From Pseudomonadota bacterium (GTDB lineage Bacteria > Desulfobacterota > Desulfobulbia > Desulfobulbales > CALZHT01): a stretch of DNA of 58,769 bases. Where the stretch lies: assembly GCA_018823135.1 (NCBI GenBank), contig JAHJJF010000098.1, positions 1-58,769 on the forward strand, read 5' to 3'. Below, one piece after another: positions 16,764 to 28,200 of the stretch. Both the position numbers and the translations under genes were made by a program. Below the pieces are notes generated by a model. The model did no database searches, had not been told where the DNA came from, and saw only the letters and a program-made list of their open reading frames with translations. How positions within the stretch are numbered: the first letter of the stretch is position 1; the number at the start of each line of letters is the position of its first letter.

Positions 16764-16779
16764 AGCAAAAGGCATGCCG
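16764..16779 (-). promoter_or_regulatory. Sigma-54 promoter candidate upstream of the ABM gene
   Basis: On the minus strand CGGCATGCCTTTTGCT matches TGGCAYG-N4-TTGCW at all positions but the first T. It shares that deviation with the element at 21537-21552. The dyad at 16898-16913 is about 120 bp further upstream. Confidence 0.6.
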
Positions 16780-16897
16780 ATGGGGAGAGCAGTCGTAAAC
16801 AACCTGGAAAAGCCATTGTTGACAGGGGCTGGGAAGACGCGAAGAAAACAGCAGAGAAGAAAGACAGATTCTTTTGGCCTCAATATATGGTTGAACA

Positions 16898-16913
16898 CCT
16901 CAAATTATTGAGG
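16898..16913. promoter_or_regulatory. CCTCAA dyad, putative enhancer-binding-protein site
   Basis: CCTCAAATTATTGAGG, preceded 22 bases earlier by another half site within GGCCTCAATATATGG. The arrangement is repeated at 21642-21677 (spacing 20). Both lie upstream of sigma-54-like promoters. An outer arm GTTGAA/TTCAAC surrounds the dyad here. Confidence 0.5.
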
Positions 16914-17028
16914 CATTCAACGTGTAATAATTGGCAGGTTTTATGAAAGCAGCACGGTATTCATTAGAATGTCGAGAAGACTTGAAATCGGAGAAGAGTG
17001 AATGCCCTGCCTGCAACCTGAGTCGCAG

Positions 17029-19722
17029 TTATGACTTCCGCTCTCGTTTTTCAAGTTCCGTATTCAAGGCATTCAGAGCGGACTCGGTTTTCTTGAGCGC
17101 GGTAATATCTTCGAAGGTGATCACCACGCCGTCGATCACATTGTTCAACGTGCGATAAGGCCGAACCCGCATACGGTAGAAAGCGCCGCCCTTGGCACGC
17201 ACTTCCTTTTCCTTCATTCCGAGGTTCTGTAAAACGTCGTGGGCATAGTCCGTCAGGTCCGTATCGATCAGGGCGGTGGCAAAATGCTTTATGGGGCGGC
17301 CGGCATCGATACCAGCCAGGGGGATGATCTCCACTACTTTCGGCGTGAACTTTCTGACGCACAGATCAAGATCGAGAAAAATGGTGGCAATATTCGTGCT
17401 GTCCAGCAGGTTTTTCATGTCATCATTGGTTTTGGACAACTCATCGATGCGGCTCTGCAATTCAGCGTTGACCGTGGCGGCTTCCTCGTTGAGAGATTGA
17501 AGTTCCTCCTTGGAGGTCTCCATCTCCTCATTGGTGCTCTGCAGCTCCTCATTGGTGGATTGCAGTTCTTCGTTGGCGGACTTAAGCTCTTCGTTGGAGG
17601 TTTCAAGCTCTTCGATGGTGGTCTGCAGGTTTTCCCTGGTGTGCCGCAACTCCTGTTCGAGTGTCTCGACGGCGGTGTTTTTTTGCAGTGTCTTTGTCTG
17701 CTTTGAGGTGATCTTCTTTTTTTCAGGAGTGACGATTTCCTTGAAAATGACCATCATCAGGCCGCGCAAGGCGCGATGCTCCAGGACCGGCTTCACTGTC
17801 AGATCAATGGATATGTGACCACCGTTGTGCTCGATGGAGACCCCTTTGCGGACACATGCCAGTTTGTTGGTCGCGACTCCCCGGATCGCGGCCGCCAGGT
17901 CCATTCCAAGGCCGGGACGCGCCATTTCCAGTATATTGACGCTGACTTTGCCGATGGCCGGTTCCAGGTACCTGCCGGTGCGGCCATGGAGATAGATGAT
18001 GTTGCTCGCCTCGTCGATAATGACGCAGGGAGGGGCGTCGACCTGTTTCAGTATCGTTTCAACCAGTTGAAAGGCGCTCAGTTCTTCCGCTTTTCTGATG
18101 GATTCCGGGTGTTCGGGTTTCATGTTCTCATGCCTTGCGGGAGTAAAGGGGAGTTCCAACACCTGTCGGGCGGCAACAGAGCCCGACCTGCGGCGGTAAA
18201 TTTTCCATTTTTTGTCCAGCACGGTAAAGAGATCCTGGGTCTGTCCGATGGCTTCCGAGGAGCCGAGAAAAAGAATGCCGTGGGGCTTCAGACTGTAGTG
18301 AAAATTGGGGATGAGCCTCTTTTGTAATTCCGGGCCGAGGTAAATTAAGAGATTGCGACAACAGATCAGGTCCAGCTTGGTAAACGGCGGGTCCTTGATA
18401 ATACTCTGTACGGCAAAGACCAGCATCTCGCGGATCGATTTTTTTATGCGGTACTGATGTTCCTCCTTTACGAACCAGCGATTCAGGCGCGCTTGACTCA
18501 TGTCATCGGCGATGCTGGCCGGGAAAATTCCGGCGCGTGCCGCGGATACGGCGTCCTCGTCAATGTCGGTGCCGAATATCTGGAGGTTGATGCGGCGATT
18601 GATATCCTCCAGGACCTCCTGCAGGAGGATGGCAACGGAATAGGCCTCCTCGCCGCTGCTGCAGCCGGCAACCCAGACGCGCAGTGTATAGCCGTCCGGT
18701 TTCTCCGAAAGCAGGTCCGGAAGGATTGTTTCCCGGAGCGCCTCAAAGGCTTTAGGATCACGGAAAAAATTGGTAACTCCGATCAACAGTTCCTTGAACA
18801 GGATGTCGACTTCAACCTCGCTTTTCTGGAGATAGGTGACGTAGTCTTTGATCAGGTCAATCTGGTGGACATGCATTCTCCTTTCGATGCGCCGCAGGAT
18901 CGTGTTGTTTTTGTAGAGGGAAAAGTCATGTCCGGTGCGGGTACGCAGGAGGATATATATTTTCTGCAGGGCGTCTGGTGTTTTTGCGTCCCCGGTGAGA
19001 ATCGAGGCCGTTTTTTTGTGGATGGCGTGTTGCAGGTATTTGAGCAGTTGTTCCGGCATTTCGGCGGGCGGCAGGATATAGTCGACTAGTCCCGTGGCTA
19101 TGGCGTTTCTGGGCATGCCGTCATACTTGGCGGAATTCTCTTCCTGCACCATCACCATGCCGCTCTCGGCCTTGATGGCTTTTACCCCCAAAGTGCCGTC
19201 GCTGCCGGTGCCGGAAAGGATGATGCACACCGCATTTGGACCCTGGTCCCTGGCCAGTGTACGGAAAAAGCTGTCAATCGGCAGATTGGCGCCGCGGGGT
19301 TTGCTCAGTTCCATGAGCTGCAGGGTGCTGTTCAGGATGGAGAGATCCTTGTTGGGCGGGACGACAAATACCGTGTCGGGCTCCACCTGCATCCCGTCCT
19401 TGATTTGCAGAACACGCATCTTTGTGCGTTTCTGGATCAGTTCGGGCATGATGCTGATATGTGTCGGATCAAGATGGGGAACCAGAATAAAGGCAAGGCC
19501 CGCGGCCGGCGGCATGGCGGTGAAAAATGCCTCAAAGGCCTCAAGGCCGCCCGCCGAAGCGCCAATCCCGACAATCGGGGGTGGCGTCCTCGCCTGGTCG
19601 GCGCTTTCAAGATCAAGCGGCAGGCTTTTGGCTTTGGGTTTATTTTTAGAAGCGGTCTTTTTAACCCCGACAGGAGTCCTGGCTGTGTCGACCCTGGCTT
19701 TTTTCTCTTTTTTAACGGGCAT
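17029..19722 (-). CDS. CheB-CheR fusion with coiled coil and C-terminal PAS domain
   Basis: 897 residues. After a Lys-rich tail comes a CheB methylesterase domain (about 48-235) with the catalytic Ser in '[12 protein letters not shown]', His in '[11 protein letters not shown]' and Asp in '[11 protein letters not shown]'. A CheR methyltransferase domain follows (about 255-530, 'RRIERRMHV', '[14 protein letters not shown]', '[10 protein letters not shown]', 'CRNLLIYL'). Next is a PAS-like segment, then a long heptad coiled coil (about 680-770, repeated '[18 protein letters not shown]') and a last PAS domain with PAC ('[17 protein letters not shown]', '[11 protein letters not shown]'). Homologues usually continue into a histidine kinase; this one ends after the PAS, so it may signal through the adjacent kinase. 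GGAGTTGAAAC precedes the ATG. It lies 58 bases after the kinase gene. Confidence 0.92.
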   Translation of the reverse strand: MPVKKEKKARVDTARTPVGVKKTASKNKPKAKSLPLDLESADQARTPPPIVGIGASAGGLEAFEAFFTAMPPAAGLAFILVPHLDPTHISIMPELIQKRTKMRVLQIKDGMQVEPDTVFVVPPNKDLSILNSTLQLMELSKPRGANLPIDSFFRTLARDQGPNAVCIILSGTGSDGTLGVKAIKAESGMVMVQEENSAKYDGMPRNAIATGLVDYILPPAEMPEQLLKYLQHAIHKKTASILTGDAKTPDALQKIYILLRTRTGHDFSLYKNNTILRRIERRMHVHQIDLIKDYVTYLQKSEVEVDILFKELLIGVTNFFRDPKAFEALRETILPDLLSEKPDGYTLRVWVAGCSSGEEAYSVAILLQEVLEDINRRINLQIFGTDIDEDAVSAARAGIFPASIADDMSQARLNRWFVKEEHQYRIKKSIREMLVFAVQSIIKDPPFTKLDLICCRNLLIYLGPELQKRLIPNFHYSLKPHGILFLGSSEAIGQTQDLFTVLDKKWKIYRRRSGSVAARQVLELPFTPARHENMKPEHPESIRKAEELSAFQLVETILKQVDAPPCVIIDEASNIIYLHGRTGRYLEPAIGKVSVNILEMARPGLGMDLAAAIRGVATNKLACVRKGVSIEHNGGHISIDLTVKPVLEHRALRGLMMVIFKEIVTPEKKKITSKQTKTLQKNTAVETLEQELRHTRENLQTTIEELETSNEELKSANEELQSTNEELQSTNEEMETSKEELQSLNEEAATVNAELQSRIDELSKTNDDMKNLLDSTNIATIFLDLDLCVRKFTPKVVEIIPLAGIDAGRPIKHFATALIDTDLTDYAHDVLQNLGMKEKEVRAKGGAFYRMRVRPYRTLNNVIDGVVITFEDITALKKTESALNALNTELEKRERKS

Positions 19723-19780
19723 GTTTCAACTCCGGCAAAAGTGTGCGTTTATTATGGTTTCGTTCGGGCATATGACCGAC

Positions 19781-21487
19781 TTAGTCATTTTCCGTGGGAG
19801 CAATGATTTTCTCCAGGGCTTTCATAAGATCTTTCAATTGAAATGGTTTTTCAAGTGCAGCAAGAAAGCCATACGCCTTGAAGTTTGCCATGACCGGGTC
19901 GTTTGAATAGCCGCTGGCAACTATGGCTCTGATATCAGGGTCAATCTCCAGAAGACGTCTGATGGTTTCGATGCCACCCATGCCTCCCTTGACGGTCAGG
20001 TCGAGGATTACCCCTCCGAAAGGTGAACCTGCACTTTTGGCCTTGGAATATGTTTGAATGGCTTCTTCTCCCTCAAATGCCACTATCGCCTCATAGCCCA
20101 GACCTTCCAGCATGTTCCGTGTCATGTTTCTCAGCATTTCCTCGTCGTCCATGACCAGGATTTTTTTAGTGACAGGAAGAGCCTTTCGGGCCTTGTTCTC
20201 AAGCGGAACTATCTGCTTGTCGCTTGCCGGCAGATAGATAGAGACCGTTGTCCCGATGTTCTGCTGCGATGCAATATCAATTGCGCCGCCATGTTTTTTG
20301 ATTATGGAATAGGCAATTGCCAGGCCCAGGCCCATGCCTTTTTCCGCCCCCATCTTCTTGGAGGAAAAGTAAGGGTCAAAGACCTGAGGAAGAATGTCCT
20401 TTGGTATGCCTATCCCTTGATCCTCGATTGAAATCCGGACATACCTGGCATCCTGACCGCTCGGGATGCTGCTTTTTTCAGGGATCGAGTCGACATTTTC
20501 AGCACGAATTCGGATTCAGCCTCCCTGCGGCATGGCTTCCCGCGAGTTTGTTATAACATTATTGATTGTCTGCGTCATCTGCCCGGCATCAATTTCAACA
20601 GGCCATAAATTGTCTGAATATGAACAATCGTAATTCACATTCGATCCGGCAAGAGCCAGACACACCGAATCTGAAATCAAGGTCTTGATCGATGTGAGTT
20701 TTTTATGGGGGTAGCCGCCGGATGAAAAGGTCAGAAATTTTTTGGTCAGATTCGCGGCGCTGAGGCAGGCAGTGAGCGCATTCCGCAGTTTGTCGGCAAC
20801 AGGCCGGCTGATTGTTCTATCCTTTTGCGCCATCTCAAGGTTGCCGAGGATTACGGCAAGAAGGTTATTGAAGTCATGGGCAATGCCGCCGGCGAGAATT
20901 GCCGTGGCTTCAATCTTTTTGGCCTTGATGATTTCCGCTTCCAGGCGCTTTGGTTCCGTGATGTCATTTAAGGCTATTCGTATGAGAATCCCGCTTCTAT
21001 CGATGTTTTCCCGGGGAACACATTCCAGTTTGGCCCAAAACCAGTCACCATCCTTTCTGAGCATTCGCAGTTCGCATGAATGCCGTTTTTGTGTATCGGT
21101 AAGTTCTCTCAACTTTTTATAGAAGATATCCTGATCTTCAGGAACAATGAAGTGGGAGAGGGGCCGGCCAAGGAGCGACACTCTGTCTTCACCCAAGAGG
21201 CCGGACAAGGTCATGTTTGCTTCAAGTATCAGATTTTTATCGCTTAACGTGAGATAGCCGACAGGGGCATAGTCATAGAGGTCTACATACTGGTCACGGG
21301 TCTCCAGAAGTTGCTCCTGAGTTCGGCGGAGATTTTCATTCTGCAATTCCAGTTCGATCTGATGGGTGCGGAGTTCATGAAGCGCTGCACTGAGCTCGTC
21401 ATCGAAATTTTCAGAATAAGAGTTTTCCTCGGATCCGAGTATTGCTTTTGCACGCTTGCGCAATTCATTCAGGTCCTGTTTCTTCAT
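19781..21487 (-). pseudogene. Hybrid PAS-histidine kinase-receiver protein interrupted by one in-frame TGA
   Basis: The 5' part (323 residues from the ATG at 21487, GGAGATGA upstream) has a PAS domain (about 60-185), the HisKA H box 'LAGGIAHDFNNLLAVILGN' and the ATPase N box 'NNVITNSREAMPQGG'. The next codon is TGA (20516-20518). The same frame then continues with 'IRIRAENVD', 'IEDQGIGIPKDILPQVFDPY' (G1 and F boxes), 'GMGLGLAIAYSIIKKHGG' (G2 box) and a receiver domain with 'ILVMDDEE' and phosphoacceptor 'VILDLTVKG'. No frameshift is needed; one nonsense codon splits the ATPase fold. This could be a real pseudogene, a sequencing error or recoding. No SECIS-like hairpin is evident after the TGA. 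A sigma-54 promoter at 21537-21552 drives it. Confidence 0.88.
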
Positions 21488-21536
21488 AGTATATTCATCT
21501 CCAGTGTTTGGGGACTTGGCAAATACGTATAGATTT

Positions 21537-21552
21537 AGCAATTAACGTGCCG
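21537..21552 (-). promoter_or_regulatory. Sigma-54 promoter candidate for the kinase/CheB-CheR operon
   Basis: Minus strand CGGCACGTTAATTGCT fits TGGCACG-N4-TTGCW except for the first base, with exact GG-N10-GC spacing. The predicted start near 21526 leaves a leader of about 40 nt to the ATG at 21487. The dyad at 21662-21677 lies about 110-125 bp above the promoter. Confidence 0.65.
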
Positions 21553-21661
21553 CTTGGCGAAATAATGCCTGAACCCGGAGAAAACTTTTATCAGCAGGGG
21601 GTTCCATGGGAGTATGAAAAACAGGGGCACAGGATTTGCCCGGCCTCAACATATGATAGTT

Positions 21662-21677
21662 CCTCAAAATTTTGAGG
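21662..21677. promoter_or_regulatory. Perfect CCTCAAAATTTTGAGG palindrome, putative activator site
   Basis: A 16-bp perfect dyad with a third half site 20 bases away (GGCCTCAACATATG at 21642). The same module occurs at 16876-16913. It lies just after the sigma-54 activator gene (stop at 21710) and upstream of the kinase promoter, so the activator is the obvious candidate to bind it. Confidence 0.55.
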
Positions 21678-21709
21678 CCTTAGTTAAATTAAGGGATGCC
21701 GCCGGTTAT

Positions 21710-23773
21710 TCAGTCGTTCATTTCCAGTCGCACTATCCCGAGCTTGTGCATTCTCGCCCGCAAGGTGCTCGGGTGAAGCCCCAGAATCGTGGCGGCGCCA
21801 TTCTTCCCCTCAATGCGCCAACGGGTTTCCGAGAGAATCTTGACGATCTGATTCCTCTCCATTTCTTTCAAGGTCCCGCCTTCGACGGACTGTAAGGGAG
21901 GAGAGGATGTCAGTTTGTCCGAGAGCTGAAATCCCGGGCCGGGACAGAGAATCATGGCCCGTTCGATGATGCTCTCCAGTTCCCTGACGTTCCCTGGCCA
22001 GGGATACGTCTGCAATTCCCTCATGGTTTTTCTCGGAATCGAGGTGATCTGTTTACCGAGTTCCCGGGCATAGCGTTCAACAAAGGCCTGAACCATGAGC
22101 GGAATATCTTCCGTCCGCTTCCGCAAAGGAGGGGCCGTGATGGGAAACACGTTCAGACGGTAATAGAGATCCTTCCGGAACCTGCCCGCAAGGATCTCTT
22201 CCTCGAGATTCCGGTTGGTTGTCGCCACAATGCGCACATCGACCTTGATGGTCTTTGACGAGCCCAGCCGTTCAAACTCACCATGCTGGATCACCCGGAG
22301 CAGCTTGGCCTGCATTTCCAAGGGCAGTTCCCCGATCTCGTCCAGGCACAGGGTGGAACCGTCCGCGACTTCGAACCTGCCGATCTGTCTGGTATCGGCC
22401 CCGGTGAAAGCACCTTTCTCCCGGCCAAACAGTTCGCTTTCCAGCAGATTGGCGGGCAGGGCTGCACAGTTGACGGTGTAGAGCGGGTGTTTCCTGCGGG
22501 GGCTCAAGTTGTGAATGACGCCGGCAATCAGTTCCTTGCCGGTGCCGGTCTCGCCGAGGACCAGGACCGTGGTGTTTGTCGGCGCAACCTGCTCGGCGCG
22601 ATAGAGAACATACTTGATGCCATCGCTTTGCCCGATGATATGGTCGAATTGGTGTTTTTTTGTGATCTCCTGTCGAAAGTAAATATTTTCTATCACCAGG
22701 CGGTCTTTCAGTGCTTTGATTTCCGTCAGGGCTTTGAGAAGGGAATTCTCTGCCCGTTGATGCTCCTGGATTTCCCTGTCCAGTTGCTCGTTGATCATCC
22801 GCGGTTCGGCCCGGCGTTCCGTCCCCCGCCGTTCGGTTCCGTCATGAGGTCCACATAATGCCCCCTCCAGCAGTTTCCGTCTGGTGATATCGCGAATGTT
22901 GCATTGAATCACTTTCTGGTTATTGACCAGATAGACATTGCTGATAAATTCCACTGCCAGTTCCCGGCCATTTTTTGTTTCCAGAGGCAAATCGTCGTAG
23001 CGGACGTAGCCGCTGTTCTGCAGGGTCTTAAATGTGGTTTTAGACGCTTCGGCATCTTTAAAACAGCCGATTTCCCAAAGTTTCTTTCCGACTAATTCCT
23101 TTGTGGAATACCCCAGCATTTCGATCAGGAAGGGATTGACATCGGAGATCTGTGCCGTCTCTGCATCGAGGATGATTATTCCCTCCCTGGATGATTCAAA
23201 AAGACGGCGATAACGCGTTTCAGAATTCTTCAGCGCCTCTTCCAACTCCCGACGTTTGTTGATATCGGTTATCGTGGTCCGGCATAGTGGATTTTCGCCG
23301 GGGGCCATGAAAGCAGGAATGCTGTCAAGCTGGGCGTAAAACGTCTTGCCGTTTTCGTGAATGAGTGTGAGGGCACAGGTCTGCTTGCTTTTTTCTGCAA
23401 ATACTTTTTTACAATGAAGATAGAATAGATCACTGTCATTTCGGCTCATAAATGAAGTGAAAGATTTGTTGAGCAGGACGTCTCTCTCCAGCCCCAAGAG
23501 GTTGCAGCCGGTTTGATTCACTGCCAGAATCAGCCCTTTTCCGTTAAAGGTAAAATGACCGACAGGGGCATTATCATAGAGATCCACATACCGGGCACGG
23601 GATTTCTCAAGTTCGAGTTGAATCTCACGCAATTCCTCGTTCTGTTGCGAAAGTTCAATTTGATACATTCGCAACTCCTGGATTACCCTCGGGTAATCAT
23701 CCAGGGTGGTATCCGGCCGGTCAACAAAGTCTTTGTGCATAGATGTTCCTGCTGTGCGGTTATTATTTTTCAA
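21710..23773 (-). CDS. PAS-PAS sigma-54 interaction domain Fis-type activator
   Basis: 687 residues. Two PAS domains (about 50-165 and 180-300; '[21 protein letters not shown]', '[25 protein letters not shown]') lead through a coiled linker to an AAA+ domain (about 380-610). This has Walker A 'GETGTGKE', the sigma-54-contacting GAFTGA loop, Walker B 'LCLDEIGE' and the 'WPGNVREL' sensor. A Fis-type helix-turn-helix (about 640-687, '[23 protein letters not shown]') ends it. There is no receiver domain, so a PAS ligand probably controls it. The start is a TTG at 23773 with AAGGAGAAAGGCC upstream; an ATG at 23740 with AGGA is an alternative. Likely targets are the two local CCTCAA/sigma-54 modules. 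Confidence 0.93.
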   Translation of the reverse strand: MKNNNRTAGTSMHKDFVDRPDTTLDDYPRVIQELRMYQIELSQQNEELREIQLELEKSRARYVDLYDNAPVGHFTFNGKGLILAVNQTGCNLLGLERDVLLNKSFTSFMSRNDSDLFYLHCKKVFAEKSKQTCALTLIHENGKTFYAQLDSIPAFMAPGENPLCRTTITDINKRRELEEALKNSETRYRRLFESSREGIIILDAETAQISDVNPFLIEMLGYSTKELVGKKLWEIGCFKDAEASKTTFKTLQNSGYVRYDDLPLETKNGRELAVEFISNVYLVNNQKVIQCNIRDITRRKLLEGALCGPHDGTERRGTERRAEPRMINEQLDREIQEHQRAENSLLKALTEIKALKDRLVIENIYFRQEITKKHQFDHIIGQSDGIKYVLYRAEQVAPTNTTVLVLGETGTGKELIAGVIHNLSPRRKHPLYTVNCAALPANLLESELFGREKGAFTGADTRQIGRFEVADGSTLCLDEIGELPLEMQAKLLRVIQHGEFERLGSSKTIKVDVRIVATTNRNLEEEILAGRFRKDLYYRLNVFPITAPPLRKRTEDIPLMVQAFVERYARELGKQITSIPRKTMRELQTYPWPGNVRELESIIERAMILCPGPGFQLSDKLTSSPPLQSVEGGTLKEMERNQIVKILSETRWRIEGKNGAATILGLHPSTLRARMHKLGIVRLEMND

Positions 23774-24246
23774 GGCCTTTCTCCTTTTGGAATCATTTGT
23801 GCATTTGAAAGGTCAGGTCATTATCCTCGAAAGGGTTATGAACGCCACCGCAATAATTAATCCATTTTTTTGAGTAGATTCGGATTTCTCCGACAGTTTC
23901 CTCACTATTAATTCCAGCCATTAACCATGTCTTATCATAATCTCCTGCGACATTGGAAACGATATTTCACAAATCACACCTATCAGGCAGATACCAGAGG
24001 TCATAGTTTGCCATCCTTAATCATATTATTGAGCAATATTTACCGCCAAGTTCTTGACTTGAAACAACATATATATCTTTTGGCTCCCTGTTCAGGACAG
24101 TATGTTTACCTGCTGATCCTGACGGTCTTTTACTCTTTAAAGACCTGTGGATTCCATGGGCAGCCTCATTTTTGTGAATTTAAATTTATCGCATGACTTT
24201 AAAGATCGATCCTGCCACTATGAAAAAAATACCCATTGGAGAACTA
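23774..24246. other. Intergenic region without recognised gene
   Basis: 473 bases between divergently transcribed genes (activator leftward, unknown protein rightward). It is AT-rich. A short ORF at 23927-24196 has no ribosome site or family feature. A TTGACT at about 24055 might be part of a promoter, but no well-spaced -10 box is clear. Confidence 0.5.
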
Positions 24247-25056
24247 ATGAAAAAAACAAAATTTACTGAAAACCTTTTGCGAAAAATTGAAATTGACCGC
24301 CTTGCCGCAAAAGTTACAGCTTCCTGCGGCTCCGGATCCACCCGACGCCCGGTTGACAAGGAGAACATGCGCCGCCTCCTGGAAATGAGCCCTTATGAAT
24401 TCCAGCATGAACGCGACCTGGATCTCTATGTTAAAACGGTTGAGGGGGCGCTGCCGATGATCATGGTCCTGGACAACGAGCTGCCGATTTTTCAATCCAC
24501 CGTTAAAGATGTGACCGTTCGCAGAAGCCCGCGAACCCTTGATTTGTGGAGTATTCGCAATATCCGCAACATTCTGGTGGATTCCGATATCAAGTTGAGT
24601 TCAAAGGATGAATCGGTGGAAACTGTCCGGAAAGATGCGATTGGACAGCTTGATTTGACTTACACGGATGCAGATATTGAAAATCTGGCACAGGAAGGCA
24701 TAGCGTGGCTGGCTGGCCGCAATGCCAAGGGCGTTGAAAAATCACTCACCCTGTTTGCCGCAATGCTTGGCTTTCAGAAACCGCCGAGACCTTTCGAGCT
24801 TGAGCAGACAGTATCTTTTGGGGATTCATCAACCGGGCCGGATAATGAGGCTGCCTTCGGCCCCCTGGTGCTTTACAGTCCTGGAAACAACATCCTGGTG
24901 TGGATTGATCAATCGTTGGCCAGCTCAGACCGGCAACAGATGGATTTCCTCCGTTCAGTTGCAGCCGGCGAAACCTCGGTGCCGTTGAGAGGAAATGCGG
25001 TCTTTGAAAAGCTCCAGGCAATTGTCCTGGAACGACCCCAGCGTGTTGTCCTTTAA
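24247..25056 (+). CDS. Unrecognised cytosolic protein
   Basis: 269 residues from the ATG at 24247, chosen because GGAG lies 6 bases upstream (in TTGGAGAACTA); earlier in-frame ATGs at 24193 and 24220 have no such site. I do not recognise the family. There is no signal peptide or membrane segment. Visible features are a basic N-terminus ('KKTKFTENLLRKIEIDRLAAKV'), 'SCGSGSTRRPVDKENMRRLL', a predicted helix-rich body, and 'TLFAAMLGFQKPPRPFELEQTV' followed by 'AFGPLVLYSPGNNILVWIDQS'. It is convergent with the large exported protein gene at 25265. A terminator for that gene and a copy of a three-copy intergenic motif lie between them. Confidence 0.6.
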   Translation: MKKTKFTENLLRKIEIDRLAAKVTASCGSGSTRRPVDKENMRRLLEMSPYEFQHERDLDLYVKTVEGALPMIMVLDNELPIFQSTVKDVTVRRSPRTLDLWSIRNIRNILVDSDIKLSSKDESVETVRKDAIGQLDLTYTDADIENLAQEGIAWLAGRNAKGVEKSLTLFAAMLGFQKPPRPFELEQTVSFGDSSTGPDNEAAFGPLVLYSPGNNILVWIDQSLASSDRQQMDFLRSVAAGETSVPLRGNAVFEKLQAIVLERPQRVVL

Positions 25057-25132
25057 CATTTTTTCTCCTGTGAATAATCATCATTCATATTTCATCAATC
25101 TGTGGTCATAACATTTAATCAAAAAAGACAAA

Positions 25133-25170
25133 ACAACGAAAAGACTCCATTGAGTGACGAGGACAAAAAA
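25133..25170 (+). repeat. Intergenic motif, copy A
   Basis: ACAACGAAAAG, then ACTCCATTGAGTGACGAGG, then an A run. Similar blocks occur at 28585-28622 and 33041-33083, all in the same orientation and each followed by a hairpin. Confidence 0.6.
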
Positions 25171-25171
25171 A

Positions 25172-25204
25172 GCCTCGCAAGTTTGATTAACAAACCTGCG
25201 AGGC
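25172..25204 (-). terminator. Rho-independent terminator of the gene at 25265-28462
   Basis: GCCTCGCA/TGCGAGGC plus an inner GTTTG/CAAAC form a 13-bp stem with one mismatch. On the minus strand the stem is followed by seven Ts, the classical layout. Confidence 0.85.
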
Positions 25205-25264
25205 CATGAAACTTTCTAAAAAATGGGATGGATAAAGATTTGACCCACTATCCCCGGAACAGAC

Positions 25265-28200
25265 CTAATCTGCACTTTTTTCCCACCGCAGAATTGCCCT
25301 TAAGCCGGAATCTTCAAATTGCATATTCAAGCTGACATTATCAATATTGCGAAGAAGACCCATTCCATCGGTGTCTCCCTTATAGCTCGGTTGTTTTTGT
25401 GAAATAACATCTCCAAACCGGGAACTTGACAGATGTCTGCCGTTCCACATCCACTGACCGCCTTCGGGGTGGACCGGCTTGAAACCGAACATGTCGAAGT
25501 GTTTTTTCTCCAAATCATCCACCGAGGCATAGCCACTGGCGAGAAGAGGAAACAAGTACGCCATATTCTTTTGAGATGACAACCTTGAATTTTCATTGGC
25601 AGCTGCGAATAAGCCAGGCAATTGCTCTTTGCATGCCTCCGGAAAAGCCTCAAGAAAAACGCTCTTAAGAGGTACTGTTCTCACTCCTGATATAATTTCC
25701 TTGTTAGACCATGGGATATTTCTGATCAGCAGATAATTACCTTGCACTTCTATGCCGTAGCGAAGTTTAATCATCCCGAAAATATTCAAGCTCATAGTCC
25801 ATTCATCTTTGCCGTCCAACTGATAAAAATCCATGGCAAAGCCCTCCTGCCGCAAATTTTTCCGGGTCATACCCCTAAGGGTCGCCAGAGTATTCTCCGG
25901 GTTGGAGGTCTCAATAAACAGGGTACATGGCCTGGTCAAAACAGAGAGTGCCACCGGGATAAACATCATCATCCCGCCGCCGCCCCCGGTAACAAGCTCA
26001 CTGTTAAACGCACCCAGGATATCACCACTCCCCGAGGCGATCACCGGGTCCGAATCATGAATGGCAAGGTGGATACTTGAGGCCAGATCATCAAGAAGAC
26101 GAGGGCTGATATACCTTGAAATGCCCTTGTTGATGCTCATCCAGCCTTTTTCCTGCAGGTTGAGAGAGAGCATCATAACCGGCCGGAGAGATGGTTGGGG
26201 GATCTGCAATGTTCCTCCTTCTTCGGCACTCACCAATATATCCCGCAAGCCGTTATATATGGAATTGTCAATCAACGGCAGGATGAAAGTCGTCATTTCC
26301 AATGAACCGTCTTTGGAATCATTGATTCTGATGGCGATGGGATCGAAATAGCGACTCCAGTATCTGTTGTAGTTATCCACATATATTTTATAGGACGCGG
26401 CCTCGGACTTGGTGACCATTTCAACAGGGGCACTGGCCAAGGCCTGCATACCTGCCAAAGTCCCATATTCACTGGAATGAACCTTCAAATCCCGGTCAAT
26501 TGAATATCCTTGCTCAACGAAATGTTCCGGCAGATATTTCCCGGCAATCAGTGCCTCCAGAGAATCCTGATTAATGATCCCATCCATCTTTGCCAATAAG
26601 ATACGGGAAGAAAGCACTTCCATCTTCTGGCGGGCGCTGATCCGCCGAAGTTGAGAAATCTTGGTTGCCGGGCCCACCAGATGCCTGATAAACGGATCTG
26701 AAATATAGGCAAAAATACGGGTTTCTTCTTCCACTGGCAATTGCGTCAACATATAGCGAAACTCGTCACTTGCCCCCAGGCTGCCATCACCATTTGCCAG
26801 GTGCAGAGCAATCACCCGATCCATCTCCGACTTACTGCTGCTGCAGATCAGGAGGTTATCCAATAGTGTCCAGAAAACTTTTTTGCCGTCATCCAAGACA
26901 TGCTCCACCACATCTCCCGATGAAAGACCTGCCACGCCGATTAATCGTAAAAGCAATTGAACAGGTTGGGGGTGAGTAAGACGGGAGATTGTTGTAACGT
27001 CGGTGCCGTCAATGAAAAAGAGGTCTGGAAATATTAAGGCCATCTCTTCGACCTCGCCAGAGTCAAGGAACATCCTCAGCCACTTATTGTCCAATCCCAG
27101 GCGGGAGAGGTACTTTGAGGTTAACTCGTACTGCAGATTATTGGAATTAATCACCCCGCCAAACCGGGAAATAAATTCAGCGCCGTCTTCAAGAAAGGCC
27201 AGGAGGGTCGATGGCCTGGCAACATGAACAAAAAAATGATCGTGGGGCGCAAGTCCAGCCAGAGCAAGCCCCGGACCAGGCCCCCCGTGTTGTTCGAGCA
27301 TTTCCGCAAAAGGATGGGATTCCACCTCAACACCGGTGAGGGTCTCAACGGGTATATTCCTTTCTTCAGCCTGTCCGGAGGATCGGGCAATGGCCTGCAT
27401 CTGGAGAGTCTCCTCCACGGCCGCTCTGCCACCAAGTATTTTAAAAGCTGTAAGTTCTGTTGCCTGCCTTCCTCCACGGCCACCTCTCGATCCAGACCAA
27501 CTTTTATCTCCATAAAACTCAAACCAAGAAGAGAGTACCGGGGTATCCCCCAGAACAGCATAGGACCGCCAGTGCCCTCGCCTGGCACTGGTGAGATTAT
27601 TTTTTACTGCGCTTTCATCGATTTGCGCCTGTGCAAGATCCCATCGAATTCGTTGACTCTTTCCCGTAACAGCATTTTCCACGGTGAGAGAAACCGACCC
27701 GAGGAAATCCTCTGCACAAACCATAACAAGTATATATTTTTGAAATTCCGGCGGCTTAATTTCGGGCTGATCCTTGGTTATTATCGGTTGAATCTCCAAC
27801 TGATATTGTTTGATTATTTCAGGATCAATTTTCTCACGTTCAATGGATCCGTCATTAAAAAGAATCCAGTGTTTTCCATCATCCACATAGGGTCGCAATT
27901 CGATCATCAACTCCTCTCGCTTACTTCGCGGCAACCGGCGGCTTGAGTTTTTTTCAGGGTTAAAAGAAACCCCAGGGACCAGAAAGGCAAATTCACCAGT
28001 CAGTTGTTCATCATACCGCTTGGTCCAGGTCTTCACATTCAACTCAATAACCCTTTTATCCTTAATCGGATCAAGATCGCCCAACGAGTTTGGACCGACA
28101 AAATCATGCAGTTTTGCATACCCCTCCAATGAGGAGTAGAATGATCGTAATAAACCTGCACCATCCTGGATTTTTCGTTCCATTTCCATCTGCAGGGTGA

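Noticed and set aside
20516..20518. Selenocysteine reading of the TGA in the histidine kinase
   Set aside because: No hairpin with a G-containing loop is seen 16-37 nt downstream and the position is not a conserved Cys in the ATPase fold.
23927..24196. 89-residue ORF in the gap after the sigma-54 activator gene
   Set aside because: No ribosome site, no recognisable feature, and it overlaps the start region of the next gene.
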